Positions 1 through 8,414 of a DNA stretch of 64,000 bases are shown piece by piece; the first letter of the stretch is position 1; the number at the start of each line of letters is the position of its first letter. The stretch covers positions 2,310,996 to 2,374,995 of the forward strand of contig ONZJ01000002.1 of the NCBI GenBank assembly GCA_900313005.1, in the 5' to 3' direction. The position numbers and the translations under genes were made by a program. The notes under the pieces were generated by a model that saw only the letters and a list, made by a program, of their open reading frames with translations, ran no database searches and had not been told where the DNA came from. Origin of the DNA: Rhodobacteraceae bacterium EL129. Lineage in GTDB: Bacteria; Pseudomonadota; Alphaproteobacteria; Rhodobacterales; Rhodobacteraceae.

Positions 1-1321
1 CCTTGATCGCGCTTCTTGCGCTGTCTTGCACCGACGATTCCATTCCGAAGATCGCCATGATCCCGTCGCCCATGAACTTGTCGACATAACCATCCGAATC
101 CTGAATGGCCTCAGCCATCCGACCGAGGAATTGGTTCAGCAGGAATACCACGTCATAGGACAGCTTGCCCTCGGACATCTTGGTGAACCCGCGCAGATCG
201 CAAAACAGAATCGTCGCCTCCCGCTCGACGCCCCAGTGGTACTGATCAATCGCGACCCCACGCGACGCATCGATATTGCCCGGCAAAAGCGTCGAGATGG
301 ACAGATTGGCGGTCGGGCGCAGCTGGCAGGCCAGCCGGACATTTGCGGGGGCTGCAACACGCTTCAGCACCTGGCTTTCACTTTCTGACGGCGGCGGCAG
401 GGCCTCAAGCCCATCGACCACCCGAATTCGGCAGGTGGAACATCGCGCCCGACCGCCGCACACCGAAGCATGCGGGATCCGGTTGATACGACTGATATCC
501 AGCACCGAAAGTCCCCGGGGGGCCCGGACGGTGGGGCCATTGGCATAACTGACGACCACACCTCTGGACACCCGCTGGCTGAGCAACAACAGCAGCCATA
601 TCCCCAAGGCCCCCGCGAGGATGGCATAGTAAACGGTGTTCATCGTCTGGAGTGTCGACACGAATGTCCCATATTGCTCTGCCGAAAACGGGTTGGCATA
701 GCTCGATTGCAATGTGCTCAGCCGACCTGCCGCGACATAGCCTGCATAGGCCAACGCCGGGATTGCAACCGAGAGGCCGTTCCAAAGCCAGAGCGTGCGG
801 CGATACCAGGGACGCACAATCAGCCAGTGATGGATCCCGATGCAGCCGTGCACCCAAACAAGCGCCATCAGAATAGCCTGAGACTGCGCTTCGTTCGGCC
901 ACATGGCCCACAGCGCATAGTCATAGTCGGCTGTGACACCAAACATCTCTTGAATGCCACGCGTGCCCAGCACATGACGGATCAGGAAAATTGGAATGAG
1001 AAGCCCAAAGGTCAGCTGAATGATATCTCGCCACCTCAGCCGCCAGGTGCGTGTTCCCATGAATTTCGCGATGCCCAGCACGAAATGAACCACAGCGGCC
1101 GAAATCAGCAGAGCGGTCCCCAGAGTGCTTTGTGTGATCCACACCCTGACGTCCCGCGTCGCTTGCATGGCGTCGACCGAAACCAAACCCAGACTGTGAT
1201 TTATGAAATGGGTTACAGCAAAGGTGAACAGGATCAGACCCGACGCAATGCGCAGCTGCGGCACACTGAAAAATCGCATTTTCGCCGGGTCGGAAGTCGG
1301 CTGGTCCGGAGTGTCCACCAT
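1..1321 (-). CDS. Membrane 2Fe-2S ferredoxin / class III adenylate cyclase (3' end cut by window)
   Basis: The frame is open from an ATG at 1321 to the left edge. It encodes an N-terminal half of hydrophobic helices, then a plant-type 2Fe-2S ferredoxin domain (cysteines in VCGGRARCSTC, C-x5-C-x2-C), then a class III nucleotidyl cyclase domain. The cyclase shows the first metal Asp in FCDLRGFT and the second in KFMGDG, 44 residues apart, with the adenine-type Lys four residues before the second Asp. By family knowledge it should make cAMP from ATP at the membrane; control by the iron-sulfur cluster's redox state is an inference. A purine-rich GAGAGAG precedes the ATG. The catalytic C-terminus lies outside the window. 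It diverges from the DUF3095 gene across about 400 bases. Confidence 0.9.
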   Translation of the reverse strand, partial: MVDTPDQPTSDPAKMRFFSVPQLRIASGLILFTFAVTHFINHSLGLVSVDAMQATRDVRVWITQSTLGTALLISAAVVHFVLGIAKFMGTRTWRLRWRDIIQLTFGLLIPIFLIRHVLGTRGIQEMFGVTADYDYALWAMWPNEAQSQAILMALVWVHGCIGIHHWLIVRPWYRRTLWLWNGLSVAIPALAYAGYVAAGRLSTLQSSYANPFSAEQYGTFVSTLQTMNTVYYAILAGALGIWLLLLLSQRVSRGVVVSYANGPTVRAPRGLSVLDISRINRIPHASVCGGRARCSTCRIRVVDGLEALPPPSESESQVLKRVAAPANVRLACQLRPTANLSISTLLPGNIDASRGVAIDQYHWGVEREATILFCDLRGFTKMSEGKLSYDVVFLLNQFLGRMAEAIQDSDGYVDKFMGDGIMAIFGMESSVQDSARSAIK

Positions 1322-1728
1322 TGGATCTCTCTCATCGGCTTGGAAAGCAAAGATCAACCGGCATTCCCTGATTGAAATACCCGTCGGCATGATAGGCCTG
1401 GGCGCGCATTCCTCAAAGCTTTATCGCGCTGTGGCAAGTCAAAATTTACGCATATCGGCGTGTGTCATCTCTGGTCAACCGGATTGGTGATCTGAGGGGC
1501 GGATAGACCAAGCATCCGGCTCACCCTGCCAGCACTCATAGAGGATCATGATCCAAGCCTCACATAGTACCAATGAAGGCTTTCGAAGCGAGGCTTTTCG
1601 GCGCACCCCGGGTGATGATCACTGCCCTGAAAGTGCCGTTTGATTGCTTAAGCAAAGGGATGATGTTAGCGTTTTCCCATAGGATCAATCGCAACTGACG
1701 AACAGCCCGTGAAAGGCCGACCTTCAAT
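1322..1728. other. Divergent intergenic region
   Basis: About 400 bases between the cyclase gene (minus) and the DUF3095 gene (plus). No convincing open frame, RNA gene or strong hairpin was seen. It must hold the promoters of both genes, but no clear -35/-10 pair or operator was recognised. Confidence 0.5.
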
Positions 1729-2913
1729 TTGACACCGCAACGGGCGACACAAGATTTCTATGCAGACCTGCCGGCCTTTGACGATTTTCGAGAAGTCGCT
1801 GATCTGGGTCACTACGCAGCGCTGCCCGATGACTGGACCCTGATTGTTTCCGATGTCGTTGGGTCCACGAAAGCAATTGAACGAGGCGAATACAAGAACG
1901 TCAACATGGTGGGCGCCGCCTTTCTGACCGCTGTGATCAATGTGAGCGGAGACGTCTCCGTGCCCTTTGTCTTTGGCGGGGATGGAGGGTTGGTCGCGGT
2001 TCCGCCAGGTCTAGTGAGCCGCGCCTGCGCAGAGGCCAGAAAACTACAAGCGGTGTCCTTCAAACTTTTTGGTTTATCGTTGCGCGCCGCGGCTATCCCC
2101 GTGTCCGCGCTACGCTCTTCGGGCGCCGATGTCCTTGTTGGGAAGTATCGTTTGTCGGAAGGAAACGAGCTTGCGATGTTCGCAGGCCATGGACCTGCAC
2201 GAGCGGATGAATGGCTTAAGGCGGACGAGACCAGTAAAGGCTACGCGCTCGCGCCATATGAGGATGAGGATTACCCTGACCTGGAAGGCCTGTCGTGCCG
2301 CTGGGAGCCGTTGAAGGCCCGAAATGGCATCATGCTCACCACCATTTTGCTGCCACTGACACCCGATGCGGCCGACGAAATTCACACCATTTCCGATAGG
2401 ATTTCTGACATTCTAGGAGATCAAATCGCCAATTTCGCTCCGGCCCATGATGCGACCCTAAGGTTTCGGTTTCCACCCTCAGGCCTGCCGCTGGAAATCG
2501 CCGCAGATTTGCGGGGCGCAAAAAACACCAGACGTATTGTTTGGATCTATCTGACGGCTGTGTTTCAATATCTCTGTGAAAGATTTGGGCTGAAAATTGG
2601 CGACTATAACGGCGCCACCTACCGTGCCGTACTGAAATCCAACACCGATTACCGCAAATACGATGGCGCGCTGCGGATGGTTCTTGACGTAAGCCACGCT
2701 CAGGCTGCCAGCATCGAAGGCTTTCTGGAGCAGGAATACCAGGCCGGCAATGTGATCTACGGGACGTGGAAAGCTGACCAGGCGATGATGACATGCCTGA
2801 TGTTCAGCCTGTCAGAAAGCAAGCACGTTCATTTCATAGACGGTGCTGACGGAGGATATGCAATGGCGGCCAGAGATTTGAAGCAGCGCATGAGGGGCGC
2901 AGACAAAGTGTAG
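1729..2913 (+). CDS. DUF3095 protein, possible divergent nucleotidyl cyclase
   Basis: A 394-residue protein recognised as the DUF3095 family, whose biochemical role is not established. The sequence resembles a class III cyclase core: VSDVVGST puts an Asp at about residue 42 and FVFGGDGG puts another at about residue 85. Their spacing of 43 is close to the 44 seen between the metal Asps of the neighbouring cyclase. The adenine-selecting Lys is absent (Val at that place), so substrate and activity are open. The start is TTG, because the same frame has a stop at 1696 and no upstream ATG or GTG. It is cytoplasmic, with no signal or membrane segment. It stands divergent from a true cyclase and upstream of MATE and cNMP-binding genes, which supports a nucleotide-signalling role by context only. 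Confidence 0.85.
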   Translation: MTPQRATQDFYADLPAFDDFREVADLGHYAALPDDWTLIVSDVVGSTKAIERGEYKNVNMVGAAFLTAVINVSGDVSVPFVFGGDGGLVAVPPGLVSRACAEARKLQAVSFKLFGLSLRAAAIPVSALRSSGADVLVGKYRLSEGNELAMFAGHGPARADEWLKADETSKGYALAPYEDEDYPDLEGLSCRWEPLKARNGIMLTTILLPLTPDAADEIHTISDRISDILGDQIANFAPAHDATLRFRFPPSGLPLEIAADLRGAKNTRRIVWIYLTAVFQYLCERFGLKIGDYNGATYRAVLKSNTDYRKYDGALRMVLDVSHAQAASIEGFLEQEYQAGNVIYGTWKADQAMMTCLMFSLSESKHVHFIDGADGGYAMAARDLKQRMRGADKV

Positions 2914-3036
2914 ACAGGATATCCTTGGGTCGCGAGACGTTACGCATTGGCCGGGACCCTGAAACTATTCCGTTTCAGCATCGTTGCTTTGATGGCAGAA
3001 CCTGTAACAATGGCGGCGAACTATGGAAGACGTGAA

Positions 3037-4455
3037 ATGACGACCAGGACACCGGCGAAATACACCACTGGCAGCATTATGCGTCATGTTACGGTTTCCT
3101 CTTTTACGGCCAGCATTGGCCTGATGGCAATCTATGCGGTTGATCTGATTGACCTGATCTTCATTTCAATGCTCGGGCACGAGGAAATGGCCGCCGCAGC
3201 AGGTTATGCCAGTGCTTTGATGTTCTTCACCAGTGCGATGAATGTCGGCTTGTCGGTCGCATCTGGCGTTTTGGTATCACGCTCCATCGGCGAGGATGAT
3301 GAGCAGGAAGCTCGTGAATACGCTACCAGCACAGCGATGCTAGTGATGGTAGCCGGGATTGCGATACCTCTGATCCTTTTGCTCAATATCGAGTTTTTTG
3401 TGGGCCTTCTTGGCGCCACCGGAAAGGTCGCTGAACTGGCGGCCACATATCTTTGGATTGTCCTGCCGTTCACTTGGGTGTCTGGTTTGTCGATGATTAC
3501 CGTCTCGTCGCTGCGTTGCTACGGCGAGAATCGGCTGGCGATGTACCCAGCCCTGTTCGGGGCACTGACCAATGCGGTGCTTGACCCAATCTTCATCTTT
3601 GCCCTCGGGATGGGGCTGAAGGGTGCGGCCTGGGCCACCGTGGCCGCGAGGCTGGTGACGCTGGCCATCGCCCTTTATCCGGCGCTGAAGAGGCACCAAG
3701 CCTTCGTTCGCCCAAGTTTGCGCTTGCTTTGGCGTGACCTGAAAACGGTGATGCATTTCGCCAGCCGGGCCGTGCTGGCCAATGTGGCCACTCCCATCGG
3801 CACAGCGATCGTGACTCGTGAAATGTCGAAGTTCGGACCCGAGGCGGTGGCCGGGATGGCCGTGATCGGACGAATGACGCCTGTCGCCTTTTCGGTCATC
3901 TGGGCGCTGTCGGGTGCTATCGGGCCCATCATCGGTCAAAACTTTGGAGCAGGCCACGTGGACCGTGTCAAACGCGCCTATCTCGATGGCATCAAATTCG
4001 TGGCGATCTACGTGCTGTGTGTCACGATGATATTGTTTGCCTTCCGTGGCCCGATTGCTGATCTCTTTAATGCCGCCGGCCTGACAAGGGAACTGATCTA
4101 CCTCTATTGCTTCCCGGTCGCGCTCTCATCGTTTTTCAGCGGATCGGTCTTCGTGGCGAGCGCGTCGTTCAACACGCTGGGCCGCCCGTCCTATTCGACC
4201 TGGCTGAATTGGGGGCAGCACACTCTGGGCACCTGGCCATTTGTCATCGTTGGAGGGATGCTGATGGGCGCGCAGGGCATTTTGATTGGGCAGGCACTTG
4301 GCAGCACAATCTTTGCATCCATCGCAATTTGGTTGGGCTGGCGGTTGATCAAGAACCCCCCACAAGAAAACTTGCGGCAACGCAGCCATAGCGCGCTTTT
4401 TGGCCATGGCAGCCTTATTGCCCATACGCTGCAGAAACATGCAGGAGACAAATAG
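3037..4455 (+). CDS. MATE family multidrug/cation antiporter
   Basis: A 472-residue, highly hydrophobic protein with the two-fold repeated 12-helix MATE layout. By family it exports cationic or aromatic compounds across the inner membrane in exchange for Na+ or H+. The frame runs further upstream to a TTG at 2947, but the ATG at 3037 (Met-Thr-Thr-Arg) is preferred: it follows GGAAGA and gives the usual family length. It follows the DUF3095 gene in the same direction by about 120 bases and precedes the cNMP-binding membrane protein by about 110 bases. This suggests co-transcription. Substrate unknown. Confidence 0.88.
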   Translation: MTTRTPAKYTTGSIMRHVTVSSFTASIGLMAIYAVDLIDLIFISMLGHEEMAAAAGYASALMFFTSAMNVGLSVASGVLVSRSIGEDDEQEAREYATSTAMLVMVAGIAIPLILLLNIEFFVGLLGATGKVAELAATYLWIVLPFTWVSGLSMITVSSLRCYGENRLAMYPALFGALTNAVLDPIFIFALGMGLKGAAWATVAARLVTLAIALYPALKRHQAFVRPSLRLLWRDLKTVMHFASRAVLANVATPIGTAIVTREMSKFGPEAVAGMAVIGRMTPVAFSVIWALSGAIGPIIGQNFGAGHVDRVKRAYLDGIKFVAIYVLCVTMILFAFRGPIADLFNAAGLTRELIYLYCFPVALSSFFSGSVFVASASFNTLGRPSYSTWLNWGQHTLGTWPFVIVGGMLMGAQGILIGQALGSTIFASIAIWLGWRLIKNPPQENLRQRSHSALFGHGSLIAHTLQKHAGDK

Positions 4456-4564
4456 ACAACGCCTAGAACTGTACTTTTCAGCAATAACGCGGCAACAAGA
4501 CTTTAGCGTTTATCGAATTCTTGATCCGATTTTTGCGCGAAATGCGCATCTGGAGAAAAAGCCA

Positions 4565-5188
4565 ATGGAATCTATCCCCACACAGTACATCATTGAGGCC
4601 ATTGGCTGGCTCGCCGTAGCGTTCAAACTGGCGACGTTCCAAATGAATTCGATGATCTGGCTGCGGGTCCTCGTGATTTTGTCTTCGATCTGTTTCATCA
4701 TCTATGGTGCTGTGTTTCAGATCTGGCCTCTTCTGGCGATAGAGGTCATCTTGCTCGGCCTCAACGCTTATCGTCTCTACGAGTTGATCGCGCTGCGCAG
4801 GTTGGTGACGCATATGACCGACGAGTCCGAAGCCGATTTCTCGGCCGCCATGGCCTATGGCAAAAGACGCGACATCAAAGCGGGCGATGTTCTGTTTGAG
4901 AAGGGCGATCCGGTCGACAGCCTCTATTATCTGGCCGAGGGCGCCGTTGAAATCGAAGGGCAGGATGTAACGGTGCCTGCGGGAAATATTTTTGGCGAAA
5001 TGGCGTTCTTCAACAACAGTGCGGTGCGCATGGCAACGGTGCGCTGTATCGAGGAAACGGTGGTCTATGAGGTCAACGAAAAACGGTTTACCCGGTTGCA
5101 GTATGAAGACCCCAAATTTGCGATGTCCGTGATGCGCCTTGTCACCAAGCGGCTTGTGGCGAACGCCGCGCAACCGCAAAAGACCTGA
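4565..5188 (+). CDS. Popeye-like membrane protein with cyclic-nucleotide-binding domain
   Basis: A 207-residue protein with three predicted membrane helices in the first 80 residues, followed by a cNMP-binding beta-barrel. The phosphate-binding cassette is readable as FGE, nine residues, then R-M-A, retaining the Arg that contacts the cyclic phosphate. Three helices plus one such domain is the architecture of Popeye-domain proteins, which bind cAMP in animals and have little-studied bacterial relatives. The ATG at 4565 was chosen because GGAG sits nine bases upstream; the longer frame back to 4400 overlaps the MATE gene and adds no recognisable sequence. It is convergent with the HD phosphodiesterase-like gene, only eight bases apart. 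It probably senses cAMP at the membrane; the output is unknown. Confidence 0.82.
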   Translation: MESIPTQYIIEAIGWLAVAFKLATFQMNSMIWLRVLVILSSICFIIYGAVFQIWPLLAIEVILLGLNAYRLYELIALRRLVTHMTDESEADFSAAMAYGKRRDIKAGDVLFEKGDPVDSLYYLAEGAVEIEGQDVTVPAGNIFGEMAFFNNSAVRMATVRCIEETVVYEVNEKRFTRLQYEDPKFAMSVMRLVTKRLVANAAQPQKT

Positions 5189-5196
5189 GGCGCGTT

Positions 5197-6048
5197 CTAC
5201 GACCCCGCAAACGGTCCAAGCGTGTTTTCACCGCGAGAGACCTGGGACACCTGATTGTAGAGCTGTGCGACAATTTCTTTGCCATCCGAGGTTTGCCGCA
5301 AATGCTCTAGTGCCGGGCCAATCAGAGGCTCCACCTGTTGATGGAAAAAGCTCGGAAACTGCTCGACCAAATCCATGGGCGAGGTATATCCAATCGTCTG
5401 CGCAAATCCGGTTTCCTGGAACTCATGATAGAGCCCACTGATTTTGCGCAGATAATGGGGATCGGCCATTTGGCCAATCAGATCCGCAGCCCGCACCAGC
5501 GCAGGTTCGCTTTCGCAGCAAGCATGAGCGGTGCCATCCGGCACGGGAAAACGGGTGTGCTCAATGGCCCGCGCAATACGTTCAGCGTCGATGAGATCAC
5601 TATCCGCGAAGCGCTGGCGCGCATAGATCTTGCCTCGATCAACATGGTAGGGCGCAAGCCAGGCATCCGTGGCGCCGCGCGGCGGGCAAACCCGCTCTCC
5701 TGCAGTATTGATCACCACCTCACCGGGCGCGTCGCCCTCACAAACACCGCGCGTAAACCCAATGTCGTGGATCAAAAGCGCCAGAATGTAATGCAGCCAA
5801 TCCTTTGGTTGCATGGGGCCCGCTTTGTGTCGACCCAGAAGGATCTGCTGACCAACCAGCGTCACCATCATCGTATGTTCAGCGTTGTGATAGGCCGCGT
5901 CAGTTTTGCCAAGATGATCAAGTATTTCGCGCGCCGTCTGACTTATGAAATCTGCATATTGTGTCTTCTGATCTGGAAAAACTTGCAGATAAACCGCAGC
6001 AAGATGATCGCAAAAACCAGCAGCTAACACTGCGGCGGGATTAAACAT
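5197..6048 (-). CDS. HD-domain protein resembling class I cyclic-nucleotide phosphodiesterase
   Basis: A 283-residue soluble protein. The motif AYHNAEHTMMV (His54 and His58) followed by LALLIHDIG (His94-Asp95) closely matches the metal-binding YHN-xx-H and HD motifs of class I cyclic-nucleotide phosphodiesterases. Further plausible ligands are in IEHTRFP and AADLIGQMAD. By family logic it should be a metal-dependent phosphohydrolase, and cAMP hydrolysis is the inference from context: the neighbours are a cyclase and a cNMP receptor. The start ATG has AGGGA upstream. Alternatives are another HD phosphohydrolase acting on nucleotides. Activity has not been shown for this family as far as can be told from the sequence. 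Confidence 0.75.
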   Translation of the reverse strand: MFNPAAVLAAGFCDHLAAVYLQVFPDQKTQYADFISQTAREILDHLGKTDAAYHNAEHTMMVTLVGQQILLGRHKAGPMQPKDWLHYILALLIHDIGFTRGVCEGDAPGEVVINTAGERVCPPRGATDAWLAPYHVDRGKIYARQRFADSDLIDAERIARAIEHTRFPVPDGTAHACCESEPALVRAADLIGQMADPHYLRKISGLYHEFQETGFAQTIGYTSPMDLVEQFPSFFHQQVEPLIGPALEHLRQTSDGKEIVAQLYNQVSQVSRGENTLGPFAGS

Positions 6049-6195
6049 TTTGGCTTCCCTACATCACCCATAGGCGTCAGGATAGTTTAGCATAAGTTAA
6101 AGTCTTATCAACCAACCTCGGCCTGCCAAAACTCCACATTTCTCATAGCTGGAAGCATTTGGCAGAAACGTCGCGTTTCAGAACCCATCAAAACC

Positions 6196-7305
6196 TCACT
6201 TTAGGATGGCTTTCTGTTTAATCGAGGTCATTCCGGTTTGCGCCATTGCGATGGACAGCTCATCGGTCAGCACATCCCACAATTGTTCCAATCCAGCTTC
6301 TCCTGCGGCAGCGATGGCAAATTGCAAAGCGCGACCAAAGAACGTGAAATTCGCGCCCGCGGACAGCACCTTCAGAACATCCTCGCCCGAGCGCAATCCG
6401 CTGTCGAAAAAGATGGGGTAGTTGGGGCCTACAGCCTCTCGGATCAAGGGCAATACATCTATGGGAGCAGGCGCGCTTTCCAACTGCCGTGCGCCGTGGC
6501 TTGATACCTGGATCGCATCAACACCTGCGGCTTTTGCCGTGAGCGCATCCTCGACATCGAGCACCCCTTTCAACACCAAATGACCGTCCCAAACCTCACG
6601 CAGGCGCGCCAACGTGTCCCATGTGGCGCGGGCCCGGCTTTCAGTGCGGTCGAACTCATAGCCGTCCATCAAAAAATTCGCCATCATGGGTTTGCCTGCG
6701 GCCAGTGACGTCAACGACCAACGTGGGTGCAGTGCAAAGTCGACGAATTGGCGCGGGCCGATCTTGAACGGCATCTTGAAACCGTGGCGCAGCTCTCGCG
6801 GGCGGCGGCCCACTTCGGGCACGTCGGCGGTGAGAACAAGCGTTTGATATCCGGCGGCTTTGGCACGATCCACAAGTTTAAATGTTCCGTTGCCATCCCC
6901 TGAGAAGTAAAGCTGAAACCAGGCGTGCCCTTCGGCCGTTTCGATGATCTGTTCCATCGGGGTCGAGGCGACGGTCGACACCCCGTGGGGCACCATGAAG
7001 CGCGCAGCAAGGCGCGCCAACATCAGATCAGCACCCGGTGCCGACAGGTTGCACATCCCCATGGGGGCAATACCAAAGGGTCGTTCTGCTCGTGCCCCAA
7101 ACAGAGCTGTCGAAAGGTCGCGCTGGCTCACATCTTGCAACACACGAGGGCGCAGGGGGATTGCATCCAAAGCGGCCCGATTTCGGGCAGCACCGGTTTC
7201 CGACCCGGCCGCTCCGTCGATGTAGTCAAAGATCATCCAAGGCAAGCGGCGTTTGGCAAGCCGCCGCGCATCACTCACTGAATGGATATGTGCGGCGGTC
7301 CCCAA
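6196..7305 (-). CDS. FMN-dependent alpha-hydroxyacid dehydrogenase, candidate sulfolactate dehydrogenase (SlcD-like)
   Basis: A 369-residue TIM-barrel flavoprotein of the lactate dehydrogenase/glycolate oxidase family. Visible family residues are Tyr28 in FDYIDGAAGSE, the FMN Lys in LVLKGV, the catalytic His in SSHGARQLE and the phosphate-binding end FFDSGLRSGEDV. The usual SNHGGRQLD motif is altered to SSHGARQLE, but the His and Arg remain. It is the last gene of the sulfonate operon, four bases after comE. Oxidising 3-sulfolactate to 3-sulfopyruvate would supply exactly the substrate of ComDE and would link the HpsN product to it. SlcD is the known membrane-bound enzyme for this step in Roseovarius. 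The assignment rests on context; plain L-lactate dehydrogenase remains possible. Confidence 0.78.
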   Translation of the reverse strand: MGTAAHIHSVSDARRLAKRRLPWMIFDYIDGAAGSETGAARNRAALDAIPLRPRVLQDVSQRDLSTALFGARAERPFGIAPMGMCNLSAPGADLMLARLAARFMVPHGVSTVASTPMEQIIETAEGHAWFQLYFSGDGNGTFKLVDRAKAAGYQTLVLTADVPEVGRRPRELRHGFKMPFKIGPRQFVDFALHPRWSLTSLAAGKPMMANFLMDGYEFDRTESRARATWDTLARLREVWDGHLVLKGVLDVEDALTAKAAGVDAIQVSSHGARQLESAPAPIDVLPLIREAVGPNYPIFFDSGLRSGEDVLKVLSAGANFTFFGRALQFAIAAAGEAGLEQLWDVLTDELSIAMAQTGMTSIKQKAILK

Positions 7306-7309
7306 TGAT

Positions 7310-7864
7310 CTAACTCGCGACCGCTTTCATGAAACGGTGACGAATGACAACCGGGTCCATGGTGATCACCGGCAGTTTGATATTACCGCTGTCGCACTTA
7401 CAGACAATGATGGTCATTTCGTCGCTGTCGATCGCAGCTTGCAACACGGGGCCAAGATCCTTGTCCTGCACTTCGATCACATTGTCACATCCACAGGCCT
7501 TGGCCACCGCTGCAAGGGACGTTTTTTGCCCTGCATAGGTCGGCTGATCGCCGGTCGAGCCATAAGATCCGTTGTCGATGATCAGCAGCGTGTAGTTGCC
7601 GGTTGCGTTATTAGCGATCGTGGGCAGCGTGCCGAGGTTGGTCAGAACCGACCCGTCACCGTCGATTGAAATGACCGCTTTATCTTGAGCCAGTGCAAGG
7701 CCAAAACCAATCGAAGACGACAGCCCCATCGTGCCCAACATGTAGAAGTTGGTCGGTTGATCGTCGATCATATGCAGCTCTTGGCTGGGAAGGCCGATGT
7801 TACAGACGACCAGGTGATCACGGATGATCGGTGCAATGTCTTTCAGGATTTCAGAACGGATCAT
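7310..7864 (-). CDS. comE: Sulfopyruvate decarboxylase beta subunit (TPP-binding)
   Basis: A 184-residue thiamine-diphosphate-binding subunit with the GDG...N cofactor motif (SIDGDGSVLTNLG, then IIDNGSYG). With ComD it decarboxylates 3-sulfopyruvate to sulfoacetaldehyde, the substrate of sulfoacetaldehyde acetyltransferase. The ATG at 7864 overlaps the comD stop as ATGA, so translation is probably coupled; the longer upstream frame is comD read out of frame. The split into two short subunits is typical of ComDE and of related phosphonopyruvate decarboxylases, so the operon context (HpsN) is what favours the sulfonate. No xsc or pta is in the window. Confidence 0.88.
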   Translation of the reverse strand: MIRSEILKDIAPIIRDHLVVCNIGLPSQELHMIDDQPTNFYMLGTMGLSSSIGFGLALAQDKAVISIDGDGSVLTNLGTLPTIANNATGNYTLLIIDNGSYGSTGDQPTYAGQKTSLAAVAKACGCDNVIEVQDKDLGPVLQAAIDSDEMTIIVCKCDSGNIKLPVITMDPVVIRHRFMKAVAS

Positions 7865-8367
7865 TGGTCGCCATAGCCTCCCCAGAAGTTGGCATCCGTC
7901 AGGATCGCCACAGGTTTGTTGCACATGAAAGTATACTTTAGGATGTTGTCGAATTCCTCGACATCCTTTTGCCAGTGAAAGTGGTAGGTTGGGATGTTCA
8001 GCTGTGCCAGCAGTGCCTTGGTGTGCACAGCCATTTCCACCTGACAGGCAACGGGCTCGCGCAACTCTCCCCGGTAGCTGATCAGCATTGGCAGCGGCAT
8101 CCGGTAGAATTGGGTCAGCGTCGCCAAGGTATTGATCGTCACGCCAATCGCCGTGTTCTGCATGATGATCGCGGGGCGTTTGCCGCCCATGAAGGCCCCG
8201 GCGCAAAGGCCCATGCCCTCGTCTTCCTTGTTCGAGGGTATATGAAAAATCTCATCTCGCTGATCAATCTCTTCGATGACACCCGCAAGCTGCTTACACG
8301 GAACCGTCGTGACGAAGGAGACATCATTTGCGACGAGATCATCAGTGATCTTCTTGTCGATGTTCAT
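7861..8367 (-). CDS. comD: Sulfopyruvate decarboxylase alpha subunit
   Basis: A 168-residue partner of ComE holding the pyrimidine-side TPP domain. Family features include FVTTVPCKQL near the N-terminus and the NKEDEGMGLCAGAFMGGKRP stretch with the activating Glu, followed by QNTAIGVTINTL. It forms the alpha half of the decarboxylase active site at the subunit interface. The gene lies about 50 bases downstream of the UspA gene and overlaps comE by four bases. First known from coenzyme M synthesis in archaea, ComDE is used in marine alphaproteobacteria for sulfolactate and DHPS breakdown, which fits here. Confidence 0.88.
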   Translation of the reverse strand: MNIDKKITDDLVANDVSFVTTVPCKQLAGVIEEIDQRDEIFHIPSNKEDEGMGLCAGAFMGGKRPAIIMQNTAIGVTINTLATLTQFYRMPLPMLISYRGELREPVACQVEMAVHTKALLAQLNIPTYHFHWQKDVEEFDNILKYTFMCNKPVAILTDANFWGGYGDQ

Positions 8368-8414
8368 GGCTCAAGACCCTTTTCTATGAGAGGCAACCGG
8401 TCGTGCCCGATTTG

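Noticed and set aside
470..1375. A 301-residue plus-strand frame opposite the ferredoxin-cyclase.
   Set aside because: It is rich in His, Arg and Gln with no domain, and lies entirely antisense to a well-supported gene.
5338..6027. A 229-residue plus-strand frame.
   Set aside because: Antisense to the HD protein whose catalytic motifs are clear; no ribosome site or family features.
7310..8367. Phosphonopyruvate decarboxylase instead of sulfopyruvate decarboxylase.
   Set aside because: The families are related, but the two-subunit form and the HpsN neighbourhood favour ComDE; there is no phosphonate gene in this operon.
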